Below are positions 11,413 through 23,782 of a DNA stretch of 64,000 nt, piece by piece; within the stretch, counting starts at the first letter, position 1, and every line of letters starts with the position of its first letter. Source of the DNA: Mytilus californianus (Eukaryota; Mollusca; Bivalvia; Mytilida; Mytilidae); assembly GCF_021869535.1 (NCBI RefSeq), contig NW_026262668.1:21829732-21893731 (forward strand). The letters are read 5' to 3'. A model generated the notes under the pieces. That model searched no databases, was not told the DNA's origin, and saw only the letters and a program-made list of their open reading frames with translations. A program made the position numbers and the translations under genes.

Positions 11413-12449
11413 TGACGGACATGAATTAATTACAAAATAGCTTTCTCTTTGTTCAAATTAACTGAATATGTGGTGAACAATATCCAATTAATTTTTCATG
11501 TTGTAAAGTTTGACCGACCATGAATGCAACATGCAGTTATGAGTAAAAGACAATAAAATACAACACTCAGTTGCTTGATTCACAATTTGATTGTGAAAAA
11601 TAAAATTAGTATTTTGAAATGATTGTTGATGTTTTTTAATTAAAGCATCACTTTGTCTAGACTAGACAGTTCATAAAACCATCTGACAATGGTAGGAGGG
11701 GAACTAAATTTTCACCAGATATTAAAGGATGCTTTACAATAACTGATGGACAAATATTGTCTGTTGACAAAGAAAATCATGACCATTTAAATTGAAAATT
11801 GGGATGTTTTATGTGAAACTCAGTCGAATGGATTCAGTTGAGGATTATGCCAGGCAATGGGTTAAAAGTGAGAAAGAAGACATAGATACTCTTGCCGAAT
11901 GGTTTAAGGCTGTGAGGATGTTGATCCAAATAGAATTAAGAAACTGAATGGGTCTATCAATACTCATGCTTCATCAATTTTTATACGACCGCAAAAAAAT
12001 TTTGTGGTCGTATATTGGTATGACGTTGGCGTCGTCGTCGTCGTCGTCGTCGTCCGGCGTCGTCGTCGTCGTCGTCCAGCGTCGTCGTCCGAATACATAT
12101 TGGTTTTCGCACTCTAACTTTAGTTTAAGTGAATGGATCTTTTTGAAATTTGACCATAAGGTTAAATACCACAAAAGGAAGGTTGGGATTGATTTTGGGG
12201 GTTATGGTACCAACAGTTAAGGAATTAGGGGCCAAAAAGGGGCCAAAAATGAGCATTTTCTAGTTTCCAGACAATAACTGTGGAACGGTGTATGGATCTC
12301 TCTGAAATTATACTACAAGTTTCCATACCACAAAGGGATGGTTAGGATTTGCTTTGGGGGGTTATGGCTCAAACCGTTTAGGAATTAGGGGCAAAAAAGG
12401 GGGAAAAACAAGGTTGTCCTGGTTAATGGACAAATACTTTAGTACAAAA

Positions 12450-12634
12450 CATAATTTAAAGCAGTGTAAGGGAGATAAATCAAATACATCATTGAAATTA
12501 TCTCCCTTACACTGCTTTTAAATTATGTATAAAGTAATGGTTAATGAACAATAAAGATAATCTAAAACAGTGTAAGGGAGGTAATCCAAATACAACGTTT
12601 TGGTTACTTCCCTTACACTGCTTTTAAATTATGT
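12450..12634. repeat. Two tandem long hairpins
   Basis: Hairpin 1 is 12450-12527, with arms around CAGTGTAAGGGAGATAA and TTATCTCCCTTACACTG, about 29 bp each. Hairpin 2 is 12558-12634, with arms CAGTGTAAGGGAGGTAA and TTACTTCCCTTACACTG. Both right arms end in CTTTTAAATTATGT, so one hairpin is a duplicate of the other. They lie inside the inverted modular element, probably as a separate small insertion. Confidence 0.85.
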
Positions 12635-13084
12635 TTAAAGAAATGCATATTTATAAAGGAAGACCAGTAAAAATATCTGCAAATGTTTTCATCTTTTTTT
12701 TTTACAAAAAAATCCATATGAAAGATTTGACACTATATTTTTATTAATTCTGTTATAAAATAGATTAAGTTAGCACTATGGTAAATTTAAATGGGTAATT
12801 ATGGTTGCCAACTCCATTGGAAATTTGAATTGAGATTATGACCATATCTTGAGGGAAAGAATTTTTTGGGGGGAAAAAGGGGGGGGGGGATAAAAAGAAA
12901 TTGTGGGGGGGTCAATTTTTTCTCATTTCAGATTTCAGAAATTAAAAAGAATTATTCTTCAAATATTATTTTTTTTTCAAATTTCAAATATTGAAAAATT
13001 TCAAGAAGTAATCTTTAATTGCACAGTATGGCGCATTAGATTTGTAAAATCTTTGATCACATTTATTTATTTGTTATGCCAAAT

Positions 13085-14820
13085 CTAACAGTGTATTTAG
13101 ATTTTTAATTTTGGGTCCAGTTTTCAAATTGGTCTACATTAAGGTCCAAAGGGTCCAAAATGAAACTTTGTTTGATTTCAACAAAAATTGAATATATGGG
13201 GTTCTTTGATATGCTGAATCTAAACATGTATTTAGATTTTAGATTTTTGGCCCAGTTTTCAAGTTGGTCCAAATTGGGGTCCAAAATTAAACTTTGTTTG
13301 ATTTCAACAAAAATTGAATATATGGGGTTCTTTGATATGCTGAATCATACCATGTATTTAGATTTTTTATTTGTGGGCCCGCTATCAAATTGGTTCATAT
13401 TGAGGTCAAAAGGGTCCAAAATTAAACTTTGTTTGATTTCATCAAAAATTTAATTATTGGGGTTCTTTGATATGCCAAATCTAACCGTGTATTTAGATTT
13501 TTAATTTTGGGTCCCGTTTTTTAAATTGGTCTACATTAAGGTCTAAAGGGTCCAAAATTAAACTTAGTTTGATTTTAACAAAAATTGAATTTTTGGGGTT
13601 CTTTGATATGCTGAATCTAAACATGTGTTTAGATTTTTTATTATGGGACCAGTTTTCAAGTTGGTCCAAGTTGGGGTCCAAAATTAAACTTTGTTTGATT
13701 TCAACAAAAATTGAATATATGAGGTTCTTTGATATGCTGAATCTAAACATGTATTTAGATTTTAGATTTTTGGCCCAGTTTTCAAGTTGGTCCAAATTGG
13801 GGTCCAAAATTAAACTTTGTTTGATTTCAACAAAAATTGAATATATGGGGTTCTTTGATATGCTGAATCTAACCATGTATTTAGATTTTTTATTTGTGGA
13901 CCCTGTTATCAAATTGGTTCATATTGAGGTCAAAAGGGTCCAAAATTAAACTTTGTTTGATTTCATCTAAAATTGAATTATTGGGGCTCTTTGATATTCC
14001 AAATCTAACCGTGTATTTAGATTTTTAATTTTGGGTCCTGTTTTTTAAATTGGTCTACATTAAGGTCCAAAGGGTCCAAAATTAACCTTAGTTTGATTTT
14101 AACAAAAATTGAATTCTTGGGGTTCTTTGATATGCTGAATCTAAACATGTGTTTAGATTTTTGATTATGGGCCCAGTTTTCAAGTTGGTCCAAGTTGGGG
14201 TCCAAAATTAAACTTTTTTTGATTTCAACAAAAATTGAATATATGGGGTTCTTTGATATGCTGAATCTAACCATGTATTTTGATTTTAGATTTTTGGCCC
14301 AGTTTTCAAGTTGGTCCAAATTGGGGTCCAAAATTAAACTTTGTTTGATTTCAACAAAAATTGAATATATGGGGTTCTTTGATATGCTGAATCTTACCAT
14401 GTATTTAGATTTTTTATTTTGTGGGCCCGCTATCAAATTGGTTCATATTGAGGTCAAAAGGGTCCAAAATTAAACTTTGTTTGATTTCATCAAAAATTGA
14501 ATTATTGGGGTTCTTTGATATGCCAAATCTAACCGTGTTTTTAGATTTTTAATTTTGGGTCCCGTTTTTTAAATTGGTCTACATTAAGGTCCAAAGGGTC
14601 CAAAATTAAACTTAGTTTGATTTTAACAAAAATTGAATTCTTGGGGTACTTTGATATGCTGAATCTTAACATGTGTTTAGATTTTTGATTATGGGACCAG
14701 TTTTCAAGTTTGTTCAAGTTGGGGTCCAAAATTAAACTTTGTTTGATTTCAACAAAAATTGAATATATGGGGTTCTTTGATATGCTGAATCTAACCATGT
14801 ATTTTGATTTTGGACATTGG
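13085..14820 (-). repeat. Type-2 monomer array, inverted, about 13 units
   Basis: Units of ~130 bp contain GGGTTCTTTGATATGCTGAA, TCTAACCATGTATTTAGATT, TTGGTCCA blocks and AAATTAAACTTTGTTTGATT. A higher-order period of about four units is visible (for example 13500-14020 against 14025-14550). Both strands are open for about 140 codons at several places; this is repeat-driven, not coding. Confidence 0.85.
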
Positions 14821-15611
14821 ACCATAATAGGTAAATTAAAAAAATTGAAGTTCTTAGACCACATTCTTTCTGTGTCAGAACCTATGCTGTGTCAAATATT
14901 TAATCACAATCCAAATTCAGAGCTGTATCAAGCTTGAATGTTGTGTCCATACTTGCCCCAACTGTTCAGGGTTCGACCTCTGCGGTCGTATCAAGCTGCG
15001 CCCAGCGAAGCATTTTATTAAAGACCCAAATGTTGCAAAACACTTGTCCTACAACCATGACAAATATGTTGTTGTCCCCGCAGATGAAGCCCCAAACAAC
15101 ATTGTTTTTGTGTGTAAACCACATTACATAAATTGTTTGATAAATGAATTAGGTATTGAAAATAAATTCAACATATACCCCCACTTTTTTTTCTAAAGAG
15201 GAAATCCTGGATAATCATAGGTCTGTTCTATGTTCCTTTGGAATTTCAACCAAAGATGAAGAACTGGATCTTTCATCACTGTATTGGATACCTAAACTAC
15301 ATAAGTGTCCTTACAAACAACGGTATATTGCTGGGTCTTCCAAGTGCTCCACGAAACCTCTTTCTAAATTATTAACATCAATTTTATCAGCAATCAAAGC
15401 CGGAAGTTATTGTGAAACAACCTATTCTAGAGGTGTCATGAATCAGATATGGATACTAAAAAATTCCAAAGATCTTTTAGAGTACATGCAACCTAAGACC
15501 CTTTTATCTTGCAATAGTATTAAAACATTTTACTTTTCTACACTTTACACAAGAATTCCCCATTCCAAACTAAAAGACAAATTTAAAGAGTTGGTATTCC
15601 TTTGTTTCATA

Positions 15612-16743
15612 AACTGAGATATGTCTCGCCTATTTGTTATTTTGATAATGCAAATGTTGAAATTAAAATTACAATACTTTAACATGTAAGTTATGCAAAT
15701 ATTCAAAGTCAATGAACCATGACTGAATGTACAGGGCTAAACAGTCTCCATGGAAATGAGATGTGCCAATGCTAATACAACTGCAAACCAAATACCACTG
15801 GCTTTTCATAAGTCGTTCCCTTTAAATAAACCTAAACACAAACATTAACTTGTAAACTATGTAAAAATTTCAAAGTCAATGAACCATAGTTAGGGGGTGG
15901 GGTTATATAATCTCCATGGAAATGAAACTTGCAAATGCCAATACATTTGCATACCGAATATCATTGACTTAACATTAGTGGTTCATCTTAAACTGACCTA
16001 ATCACAAACTAATACATGTAACTAAGCAAAAGTTTCAAAGTCAATAGACCATGACTGAGAAGTAAGGACCAAATATTCTCCATGGAAATGAGATATGCTA
16101 ATGCTTCCACAACTGCATACCAATTATCATTGACCTACCACTAAAGGTTCCCCTTAAACTGACCTAATCACAAACTAATACATGTAAACTAAGCAAAAGT
16201 TTTAAAGTCAATAGACCATGACTGAGGGGGCGGGGCCAAATAATCTCCATGGAAATGAGATATGCCAATGCTTATACAACTTCATATTAAATATCATTGA
16301 CCTACCACTAGTGGTTCCCCATAAACTGACCTAATCACAAACTAATACATGTAAACTAAGCAAAGTTTCAAAGTCAATAGACCTTGACTGAGGGGGTGGG
16401 GCCAAATAATCTCCATGGTAATGAGATGTGTAAATGCTAATACAACTGCATACCAAATATCATTGACCTACTACTAGTGGTTCCCCATAAACTGACCTAA
16501 TCACAAACTAATACATGTAAACTAAGCAAAGTTTCAAAGTCAATAGACCTTGACTGAGGGGGTGGGGCCAAATAATCTCCATGGTAATGAGATGTGCCAA
16601 TGCTAACTGCATACCAAATATCATTGACCTACCACTAGTGGTTCACCATGAACTAGACCTAATCACAAACTAATACATTGTTGACGCCGCCGCCGGAAAC
16701 AGCATACCTATGTCTCGCTTTTTGACTCCGTCAAGCCGAGACA
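15612..16743 (-). mobile_element. TGTCTCGCC-ended element, inverted, inserted in the Penelope-like ORF
   Basis: Left end GATATGTCTCGCC (15618-15630), right end CGTCAAGCCGAGACA (to 16743), with six or so internal ~170-bp units. It interrupts the PLE between CFI and KKNGQHRYKY. ATA flanks both ends, a possible short target duplication. It is longer than the copy at 1617-2431 through extra internal units. Confidence 0.85.
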
Positions 16744-17690
16744 ATAAAAAAGAATGGCCAACATAGATACAAGTATCTTGTCTTAGGGAGGGATAAATTC
16801 TACTTTGTAAAAAATCACTTTGATTCAAACAAATAATTCTCTGATACTGACATTATCAAAATGCTTAATTTTGATTGACAACATATTTGTTACATTTGGA
16901 GGACATGTGTTTCAACAAACAATCTGCATTTCAATGGGAACAAACTGTGCCCCTCTTCTTGCCGACTTGTTCCTTTATTTTTATGAGGCTGACTTCATAC
17001 AGGAACTTCTTAGGAAAAGAAAAGAAGTTAGCACTATCCTTTAACTTTACTCTCCCCTATATAGATGATGTTCTCTCACTAAAATACCGGTAATTCAAAA
17101 TTTTGTGACTATGTTGAACGCATCTGTTCCATAAACTTGAGATAAAAGATACAACAGATACAGTTAAGTCTGCATCATATCTTGATTTACATCTAGAAAT
17201 TGATAATTACGGTTGGTTGAAAACAAAACTTTATGAGAAAAGAGAAGATTTCAGCTTCCCAATTGTGAACTCTCCATTTCTATGTAGCAACATTCAGCAG
17301 CGCCTGCATACAGAGTATATATCTCCCAATTGATAGGATATTCTGGGGCTTGTATTTACTATCATGATTTCCTTGATAGACGGTTGATGCTCTAAAGGAA
17401 GCTATTAAACTAAGAGTTCCAAATGATGAAGTTGAAATCATCCCTTCGTAAATTTTACGGATGCCATCACGAATTGGTTGACCATAATGGAATATCCGTT
17501 TCACAGATGATAACAGATATGTTCCTAATGTAGCAACTACAATCCCGTCCCCTTTTCACGAATGTGACCTACCGAATAAGACTCATTACAAGGTTTGTAC
17601 TAACATGAGCAACACGACGGGTGCCACATGTGGAGCAGTATCTGTTTACCCTTCCGGAGTACCCGAGATCACCCCCAGTTTTTGTTGGGG

Positions 17691-19470
17691 TTCGTGATGC
17701 TTAGTCTTTAGTTTTCTATGTTGTGTTTTTTGTACTATTGTTTGTCTTTTTTCTTTTTAAGCCATAGCGTTGTCAGTTCCATTTATGAGTTTGAATGTCC
17801 CTCGGTATCTATCGCCTCTCTTTTTCAAATAGGGAGAGTAACCATTTGCAGCTTATTATTTATCCTTTTGAAGCTAATCTGGCCCTAAGGGCCAAGTGAA
17901 CTTTTCTCATCACTTGGCGTCTGTAAACTTTTACAAAAATCTTCTCCTCTGAAACAATATATTGGGCTAAAAAAGTGTCTGGATGACCCTGCCTGCCAAC
18001 CCATAATGCCAACATGGCTAAAAATAGTACATAGGGGTAAAAAGCTAGTTTTGTTTATTACAAATGTATTTTGAAAACCTTTATCAATAGATAGATATAC
18101 AATTTAAATACCAAAAATAGGTCAAAGTCTAAAATGGCCAGGTTGCAAAATTTGTGACTTAATTTTGGACGTCTTCCAACCCAGATAAAAATGATCAGCA
18201 TGACAAGATTTACAATCATATTAGTCAACAAGACCAAAATCATAAGTCAACTCCTTATTGGAGTTCTTGCTCTTTACTGACTATTTTGACCAATTTTTTG
18301 TATTTTGATAATTAGATGTATCTTATATTATCTATAAAAGAGAGATAAACACTTTAAATACCAAAAAATGTCTACAAACAAGAGTAATTTTGCCAATTTT
18401 TTGTAGACGCTATTTAGTAGTGATTGCCAATAAATGAAGTTTTTTTTTCACCCTCTTTTAAGTTTCGGGCAAAAACTTGACAGAGAGACACTTTAAGGAT
18501 GTTACTGACTTAGGTGAGGTTTAGGAATTTGTGTCAGATGTTCGGACTCCTTGTTTTCTTTCTACGATACAGGGTAAAATATTTTGCCCCATAACACCCA
18601 TTTTTCTTTTTATATACCGTAAGACTTCAATAGCTCATAAAAGGTCATTTACCAAAATTTAAGCCGATTCTAGATTTCTTTTCTTTCTATTTGAGACCCA
18701 AACAATACCATTGCAAATATAAGGTAAAGGCTGAGTCAGCCTTTTCCCACCATTTTTTAAAACTAAAATATCTTGAAAAGGAGCTCCATAACCTATCAAT
18801 ATTTTAAGCTTATTTTGTTCCTTAACTGATACTCTTTTGACTTATAATATCAATTTTAAATTCTTAAATTTTTTTTTAATTTCACCTAAGTACATTCTTA
18901 AGGATGTACACCTCTGAGGAGCCTAAATTTCTAGAATTAAACTTTTTTTCTTAACCTGATTATTGGGTTTATATGACTGTAAAAAAATAATTGGTGAAGA
19001 AAAAATCAGATGGTGGTGCACTTCTTTTTTTGCTACAGCCATTTGAAAGTACCCAATTTTGATGATTTTCCCATTTTTCAACAATTTTTTACCCATTTTT
19101 GGGCTATTATCATGAAAAAAATCAGTTTCACCATTAAACTCTCTTTTTCATACTTTCACTAAAGATGAAGTGGACCAATCTGAATAAATCTAACTTAAAA
19201 AAACTATGGGTAGGTGTTAATATAAGAAAGTTTTATAAAATTTTGTTGCATTTTCGTGTCAAATTTACCATGTTGTCAATTTTGTAAATTTGGGATTTTT
19301 CTCTTTTTTTAGGACAAAAAGCATATTATTTCAACTTCTTTGTTACAAATGATGGAAAAAATACATATCTAAGAAATTTGAAAAGAAAAAATTGATTTGG
19401 GATGTACCCCTCACCCATTTTCTCAACATTTTGGGTAATATTGGTTATAAAATTTGAAAATTTTATTACT
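17691..19470. repeat. Dispersed repeat debris, no gene seen
   Basis: 17875-18060 starts with CTGGCCCTAAGGGCCAAGTG and CATCACTTGGCGTC. 18480-18660 has TTAAGGATGTTACTGACTTAG and TTTGCCCCATAACACCCA. 18900-19440 has AGGATGTACACCTCTGAGGA. These look like bivalve interspersed repeats from memory; only single copies are present, so boundaries are rough. No exon is recognised. Confidence 0.4.
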
Positions 19471-19471
19471 C

Positions 19472-20632
19472 AATAAAATGCTCCGGTGGGCGCAGCTTGA
19501 TACGACCGCAGAGGTCGAATCCTGAACAGTTGGGGCAAGTAGGGACACAACATTCAAGCTTGATACACACTGAATTTGGATTGTAATTAAATATTTGACA
19601 CAGCATAGGTTTCTGACACAGAATGAATGTGGTCTAAGAACTTAAAAAATTTTAATTTACCTATTAAAACCATATCATTATTATTTACTTTTATATATAA
19701 ATCAGAAATAACCAATTTAAAATGGAAAACTTTAAAGAAAAAAAAAGGAAAAAAAAAATCCCTCCCCCCGAATTTTTTGAACCCCCTTATGATTCATCAA
19801 CCACCCCCAAACTCAAACCCAGCTTTCCCTTTGTGATATGGAACCTTGTAGTACAATTTCATAAAGATCCATACACTTACACACAAGTTATTGTCCTGAA
19901 ACTAGAAAAATGCTTGTTTTTTGCCCCTTTTTGGCCCCTAATTCCTAAAATTTTGAGGCAATTACCCCCAAAATAAATCCCAGTCTTCCCTCTGAGGTAT
20001 GGTACCTTGCAGTACAATTTCAGAGAGATCCATACTTTTGAACACAATTAAGTTATTGTCTGGAAACTAGAAAAATGCTGTTTTTTAGCTCCTTTTTGGC
20101 CCCTTATTCCTAAACGATTAAGGCAATTACCCTCAAACTCAATTCCAGGTTTCCCTTTGTGATATGGAACCTTGTAGTACAATTTCAGAAAGATCCATTC
20201 ACTTACACACAAGTTATTGTCATGAAACTAGAAAAATGCTTGTTTTTTGCCCTTTTTTGGCCCCTAATTCTTAAAATTTTGAGGCAATTACCCCCAAAAT
20301 CAATCCCAGCATTCCCTTTGTGATATGGAACATTGTGGTACAATGTCAGAGAGATCCATACACTAACAAACAAGTTATGTCTGGAAGTTACAAAAATGCT
20401 TATTTTTGGCCCCTTTTTGGCCCCTAATTCCTTAACTGTTGGTACCATAACCCCCAAAATCAATCCCAACCTTCCTTTTGTGGTATTGAACCTTATGGTA
20501 AAATTTCATAGAGATCCATTCAATTAAACTAAAGTTAGAGTGCGAAAACCAATGTGTCTTCAGACGACGATGACAACGACGACGCCAACGTCATACCAAT
20601 ATCCGACCGCAAAATTTTTTTGCAGTTGTATA
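19472..20632 (+). mobile_element. Modular tandem-repeat element with only type-1 monomers
   Basis: Head AATAAAATGCTCCGGTGGGC and TTGATACGACCGCAGAGG, five or so type-1 monomers (19800-20530), tail GTGCGAAAACCAATGTGTCTTC, a short GAC run and a tail palindrome near 20600-20632. It lacks the type-2 and 35-bp arrays of the 6929 and 11978 copies. Confidence 0.8.
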
Positions 20633-20827
20633 AAAACTGCTTATTGTAAATACATAATTTTTTCACAGAGTTAAGTTTAATTATAATATTTTTTAAATTC
20701 ATTGATATTTTCCACTTGTATCACATGTTTTGGAAATAATTCCAGAAGGAGATTTCAACGTGACTGAAACGTCAGAAGAATACATCCTTAACAGAAAAAA
20801 TGAACAGCAACACATGAGCAATACAAG

Positions 20828-21080
20828 ATAAACAAGAATGTGTCCATAGTACAGTCGCACTATCATTTTCTATAGTCAGTGGACCGTGAAATTGGGGTCA
20901 AAACTCTTAATTTGGTATTAAAATTAGAAAGATCATATCATAGGGAACATGTGTACTAAGTTTCAAGTTGATTGGACTTCAACTTCGTCAAAAACTACCT
21001 TGACCAAAACTTTAACCTGAAGCAGGACAGACGGACGCACAGACCGAAAAACATAATGCCCCTAGGTGGGGCATAAATAA
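20828..21080 (+). repeat. Dispersed repeat ending AATGCCCCTAGGTGGGGCAT
   Basis: It contains TCAGTGGACCGTGAAATTGG, AAGTTTCAAGTTGATTGGAC and GACAGACGGACGCACAGACC before a short terminal palindrome (GCCCCTAGGTGGGGC). I recall this as a common mussel repeat; one copy is in the window. Confidence 0.5.
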
Positions 21081-21109
21081 TAGAGATTTTTGTCATGAGT
21101 TCAATACTA

Positions 21110-21205
21110 GTCTATAATGATGGAGAGTATCCTTTGAAGATGCACATAGACTGTGTAGACCAAGGCGAGTGACACAGACTCTTTAGAGCATCTTGTTCAG
21201 TAAGC
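21110..21205 (-). repeat. Dispersed repeat, inverted relative of 24055-24300
   Basis: ATAGACTGTGTAGACCAAGG and GAGTGACACAGACTCTTTAG are the inverse of AGAGCCTGTGTCGCTCACCT and TTGGTCTATGTGCATA at 24065-24110. Confidence 0.55.
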
Positions 21206-21554
21206 AGTCTTTTTCCATTAGCTGTCTATAACCAGAATAATTCAGTTCCTCCTCCATTGTCCTCATAATCAATCTTTTCTACTTACAATGGCATGAATTC
21301 TTTATACAATAAACACATGATAAAATGTCATGTTATGACTCCAATCTTAATTGACTGGGATAGTAATTTGTTGTGTGAGTCTTATGGTATTATATGTCCA
21401 GTTTTTAATAAAATTGAGATAACTATCCAGGTGCAATGGATTATCTCCCTATATATCTATAATACGCGACTTCTAAATTCTACCAGTTTTTGTCAGAATT
21501 ATAATGTTCTATCTCCATTGAATTATAATAGCTTATTCATCCTGAATACTCAAC

Positions 21555-21612
21555 CTGAACATGCATGAAATATTTGCCACTGGACGTTAAGCAACCAACA
21601 ATCAATCAATCA
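21555..21612 (+). repeat. SINE tail remnant
   Basis: TATTTGCCACTGGACGTTAA followed by GCAACCAACAATCAATCAAT is the 3' end and simple-repeat tail of a tRNA-type molluscan SINE as I recall it. The body is not recognisable. Confidence 0.5.
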
Positions 21613-22104
21613 TCTTATACTGTATGGACACCAGAAGTTCAGAGAAAACTAGTTTTATAGTGTTGTATCTCCACATTTTTTCAAGCATTTTTGCTATAAA
21701 ATATTTGTTATCAAAATGATCTTAGTAGTACTATGCTTTAATTGTTTGAATGGTTTGAACTCAATTGCAATCTATGAGTAATTCTAAGCAAAACAATTGA
21801 AAAATCCATGATCTATCTCCAACAGAAATATAGGATTAATTTCTAAACCAACATTGTTTGTAGTAAAGAGTTCTATCTCCAGAAAAGGAGGTACTTTATT
21901 TATCTAAGCTTCTTGTCTATTAAAAAGACAATTAAATAAAGAGTTACTTTTCATGTCTGCAAATTCAATTCCTTCATAACCATGATAATTGTTTATATCT
22001 CGGTCAAATATTCATGATATAGCATTTTTAAAGTTCATGTTCAATTTCCCAACACTTGGGAAAATGGGACTTACAACATTATAACACTTGCACGACAAAT
22101 GATT

Positions 22105-22250
22105 GTCAGTTTTCCTATCGAAGGTTGGTGGTTCTCTGTGGGCATTCCGACTTGAAGCGGTTTCCTCCACCAATAAAAACTGACTGCCACAGAACTTATC
22201 AAAGTGCTTGTAAGCACTGAAGGGTAAAGATTGCGTTAATTTATCAGTGG
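22105..22250 (+). repeat. SINE core/tail remnant with CGGTTTCCTCCACCAATAAA
   Basis: GGTGGTTCTCTGTGGGCATT, then CGGTTTCCTCCACCAATAAA and an ACTGACTGCCAC block, resembles the conserved 3' domain of widespread molluscan SINEs. It produces a 102-codon minus-strand ORF that I do not believe is a gene. Confidence 0.45.
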
Positions 22251-22704
22251 GAAGTAAAATTAAATATTGCATTGTCAATAAAGCATTGGTTGTAGTTGAT
22301 TCAACTAAAATTCTGGACAATGGGAGATAACTCCAATTTTTTTAAAGATGACTTTAACATGACATCATTTATATTTTTAGAACAGATATCAGATTCCTGC
22401 ACCTTGCAAAAGTAATGTAATTTTCTTGACAGGTGTAACATCGTTTTGTCACTTGAATATCTGAGCATATATTACATTAATAAATTTCTGGATATGTTCA
22501 TGGAAAAGATTATAGAATGTTATGATCAATGCACTATATGTTGTGTATCAAAAAGGTAGTGATAAGCCTTGGAAGATTTAGATATCAAGTCAGTAACATA
22601 GGGTTTTGATTGCATTTCATAAAAAGACAGAAATAATGAACTTTAGCAATGAAAGAATCCCAAATAAATTGTGGTTCTATTTCTGAGATATACTGATATA
22701 TCCT

Positions 22705-22900
22705 GTCATGACGCACAAACATCTTGTGCTACTTTCTAGATATGACAGTAAATGGACAAAGCATATTGACACTATTATGACTATAGTTCAAAACAAGTTG
22801 CAGTTCTTAGAAAGCTATAATTTATTGAAATTTAGTAATAGAAAATGGCTTCAAAATCTATATCTCATATTTAAAATACCCCTCTTAAAATACTGTTTCA
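22705..22900 (+). pseudogene. LINE reverse-transcriptase remnant (CR1/Jockey-like)
   Basis: The plus frame reads KWTKHIDTIMTIVQNKLQFL and FSNRKWLQNLYLIFKIPLLK, the expected arrangement just after the RT palm in LINE ORF2 (KW..HI, then a basic residue, LY..F..P.L.YC). It is short and isolated, so a relic. Confidence 0.55.
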
Positions 22901-23117
22901 AGAAATTTAATACCAGTGATGGAAGCAGTTCTTCTGCTGCCGATTCTCCCAGCACTTGAAAAAGTCCTGCTTGAAGAATTGTATCTAGTTTAAGCATTTA
23001 CTCTAGCTTCCATTCTACTGGAAGAAACCTGCTTATAATTCACCCAATACCATGATTAAATAAAACAATTAACATGACTAAGATCCACTACAATAACCTT
23101 TTATTTATCAATGCTAT

Positions 23118-23782
23118 CTAGTTTTTCACATTATTTTTCTGTTTCTCTGCTTTGGCTCTGGCTGCTTTACCTTTGAGGATAGCTTGTTTAAACAGTCTAC
23201 AGTATAGCTGAACAGTAGCTGGTGTATCATCATTCCCTGGTACAGGGAATGTTATAAGGCGAGGATCACAGTCAGAGTCCACAATACCTATAGTAGGTAT
23301 GCACAATTTAGCACTTTCACTGACTACCTGATGTTGTTCCACTGTAGTGTCTTTAGTATTAAATATAACACAAAGGTCGGGTATTCTTATCTCACTACGA
23401 TAATGTCGGACCGAATTAGTAAACAGATTTTCCTGCCATTTACGACAGTGGCTATACTCTCCACATTCCTTAGCTGTTTGTTCAATCAGATGCATGTTTT
23501 GTAGATTTCTACTTAAAAATAGAATAACACCTTTCCTGTAAGCAATATGAGCCATGAAATTTAATGCATCGTGGAGCAATGGTAAAGTTTGGTCTAAATC
23601 GAAAATATCAACTTCAAGTCGTGATCCAAACAAATAATCTGTCATGTATTCATTTCTACATCCTGATTTGTGACCAAAATGAACTCTGGCATCAAATAAA
23701 TCATGTAAGGTAACCATATTCTTTACTTCAAAGAAATCTGGACTTGTCAACGCTTGATCCTCAAAGTCATCAAAAGGGTATT
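23118..23782 (-). CDS. MRPS2: MRPS2, mitochondrial small ribosomal subunit protein uS2m (3' exon)
   Basis: uS2m is a component of the mitochondrial 28S ribosomal subunit. On the minus strand the exon starts after TTTTACAG at 23783 (phase 1 in) and ends at the stop, 23118-23120: about 220 codons. Diagnostic uS2 blocks are SPDFFEV, LFDARVHFGHKSGCR, DYLFGSRLEVDIFDL, LNFMAHIAYRKGVILFLSRN, IPTIGIVDSDCDPRLITFPV and PGNDD..A..LYCRLF, then a Lys/Ala-rich tail. The N-terminal exon with the mitochondrial targeting sequence must lie upstream. A phase-compatible candidate is 25966-26013, but it has no conserved residues to prove it. Confidence 0.95.

Larger units (their letters stand above)
11978..15022 (-). 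mobile_element. Modular tandem-repeat element, inverted, inserted in the Penelope-like ORF
   Basis: Read in reverse it has the full order: head 15022-14830 (GCGCAGCTTGATACGACCGC, CCTGAACAGTTGGGGCAAGT), type-2 array, short-unit remnant, type-1 monomers, GAC-type run (GTC here, 12027-12085) and the palindromic tail at 11978-12013. The flanks read TCATCAATTTTT and AAAGACCC, which rejoin the PLE frame as SSIFKDPN, so the insertion point is clear. Confidence 0.85.
11645..17690 (+). pseudogene. Penelope-like reverse transcriptase, dead, split by two insertions
   Basis: Three coding blocks belong together. Block 1 (11645-11977) gives KPSDNGRRGTKFSPDIKGCF and LGCFM.NSVEWIQLRIMPG. Block 2 (15023-15611) gives DKYVVVPADEAPNNIVFVCK, SLYWIPKLHKCPYKQRYIAG and KTFYFSTLYTRIPHSKLKDK. 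Block 3 (16744-17690) gives KKNGQHRYKYLVLGRDKFYF, GTNCAPLLADLFLYFYEADF, the catalytic YIDDV, then SASYLDLHLEID and REDFSFPIVNSPFL. PKLHK and YIDD are as expected for Penelope-like RTs. Multiple stops and frameshifts kill it. The two gaps are occupied exactly by other repeats. The 3' tail after MSNTTGATCG resembles fragments at 3013-3360 and 30403-30557. The PLE class is from recall. Confidence 0.85.

Noticed and set aside
13493..14864. Overlapping 107-139 codon ORFs on both strands
   Set aside because: They follow the ~130-bp type-2 repeat period and look alike because the DNA repeats. The same applies to 8279-8753.
22012..22320. 102-codon minus-strand ORF
   Set aside because: It overlaps a SINE-like 3' domain (CGGTTTCCTCCACCAATAAA) and shows no protein motif.
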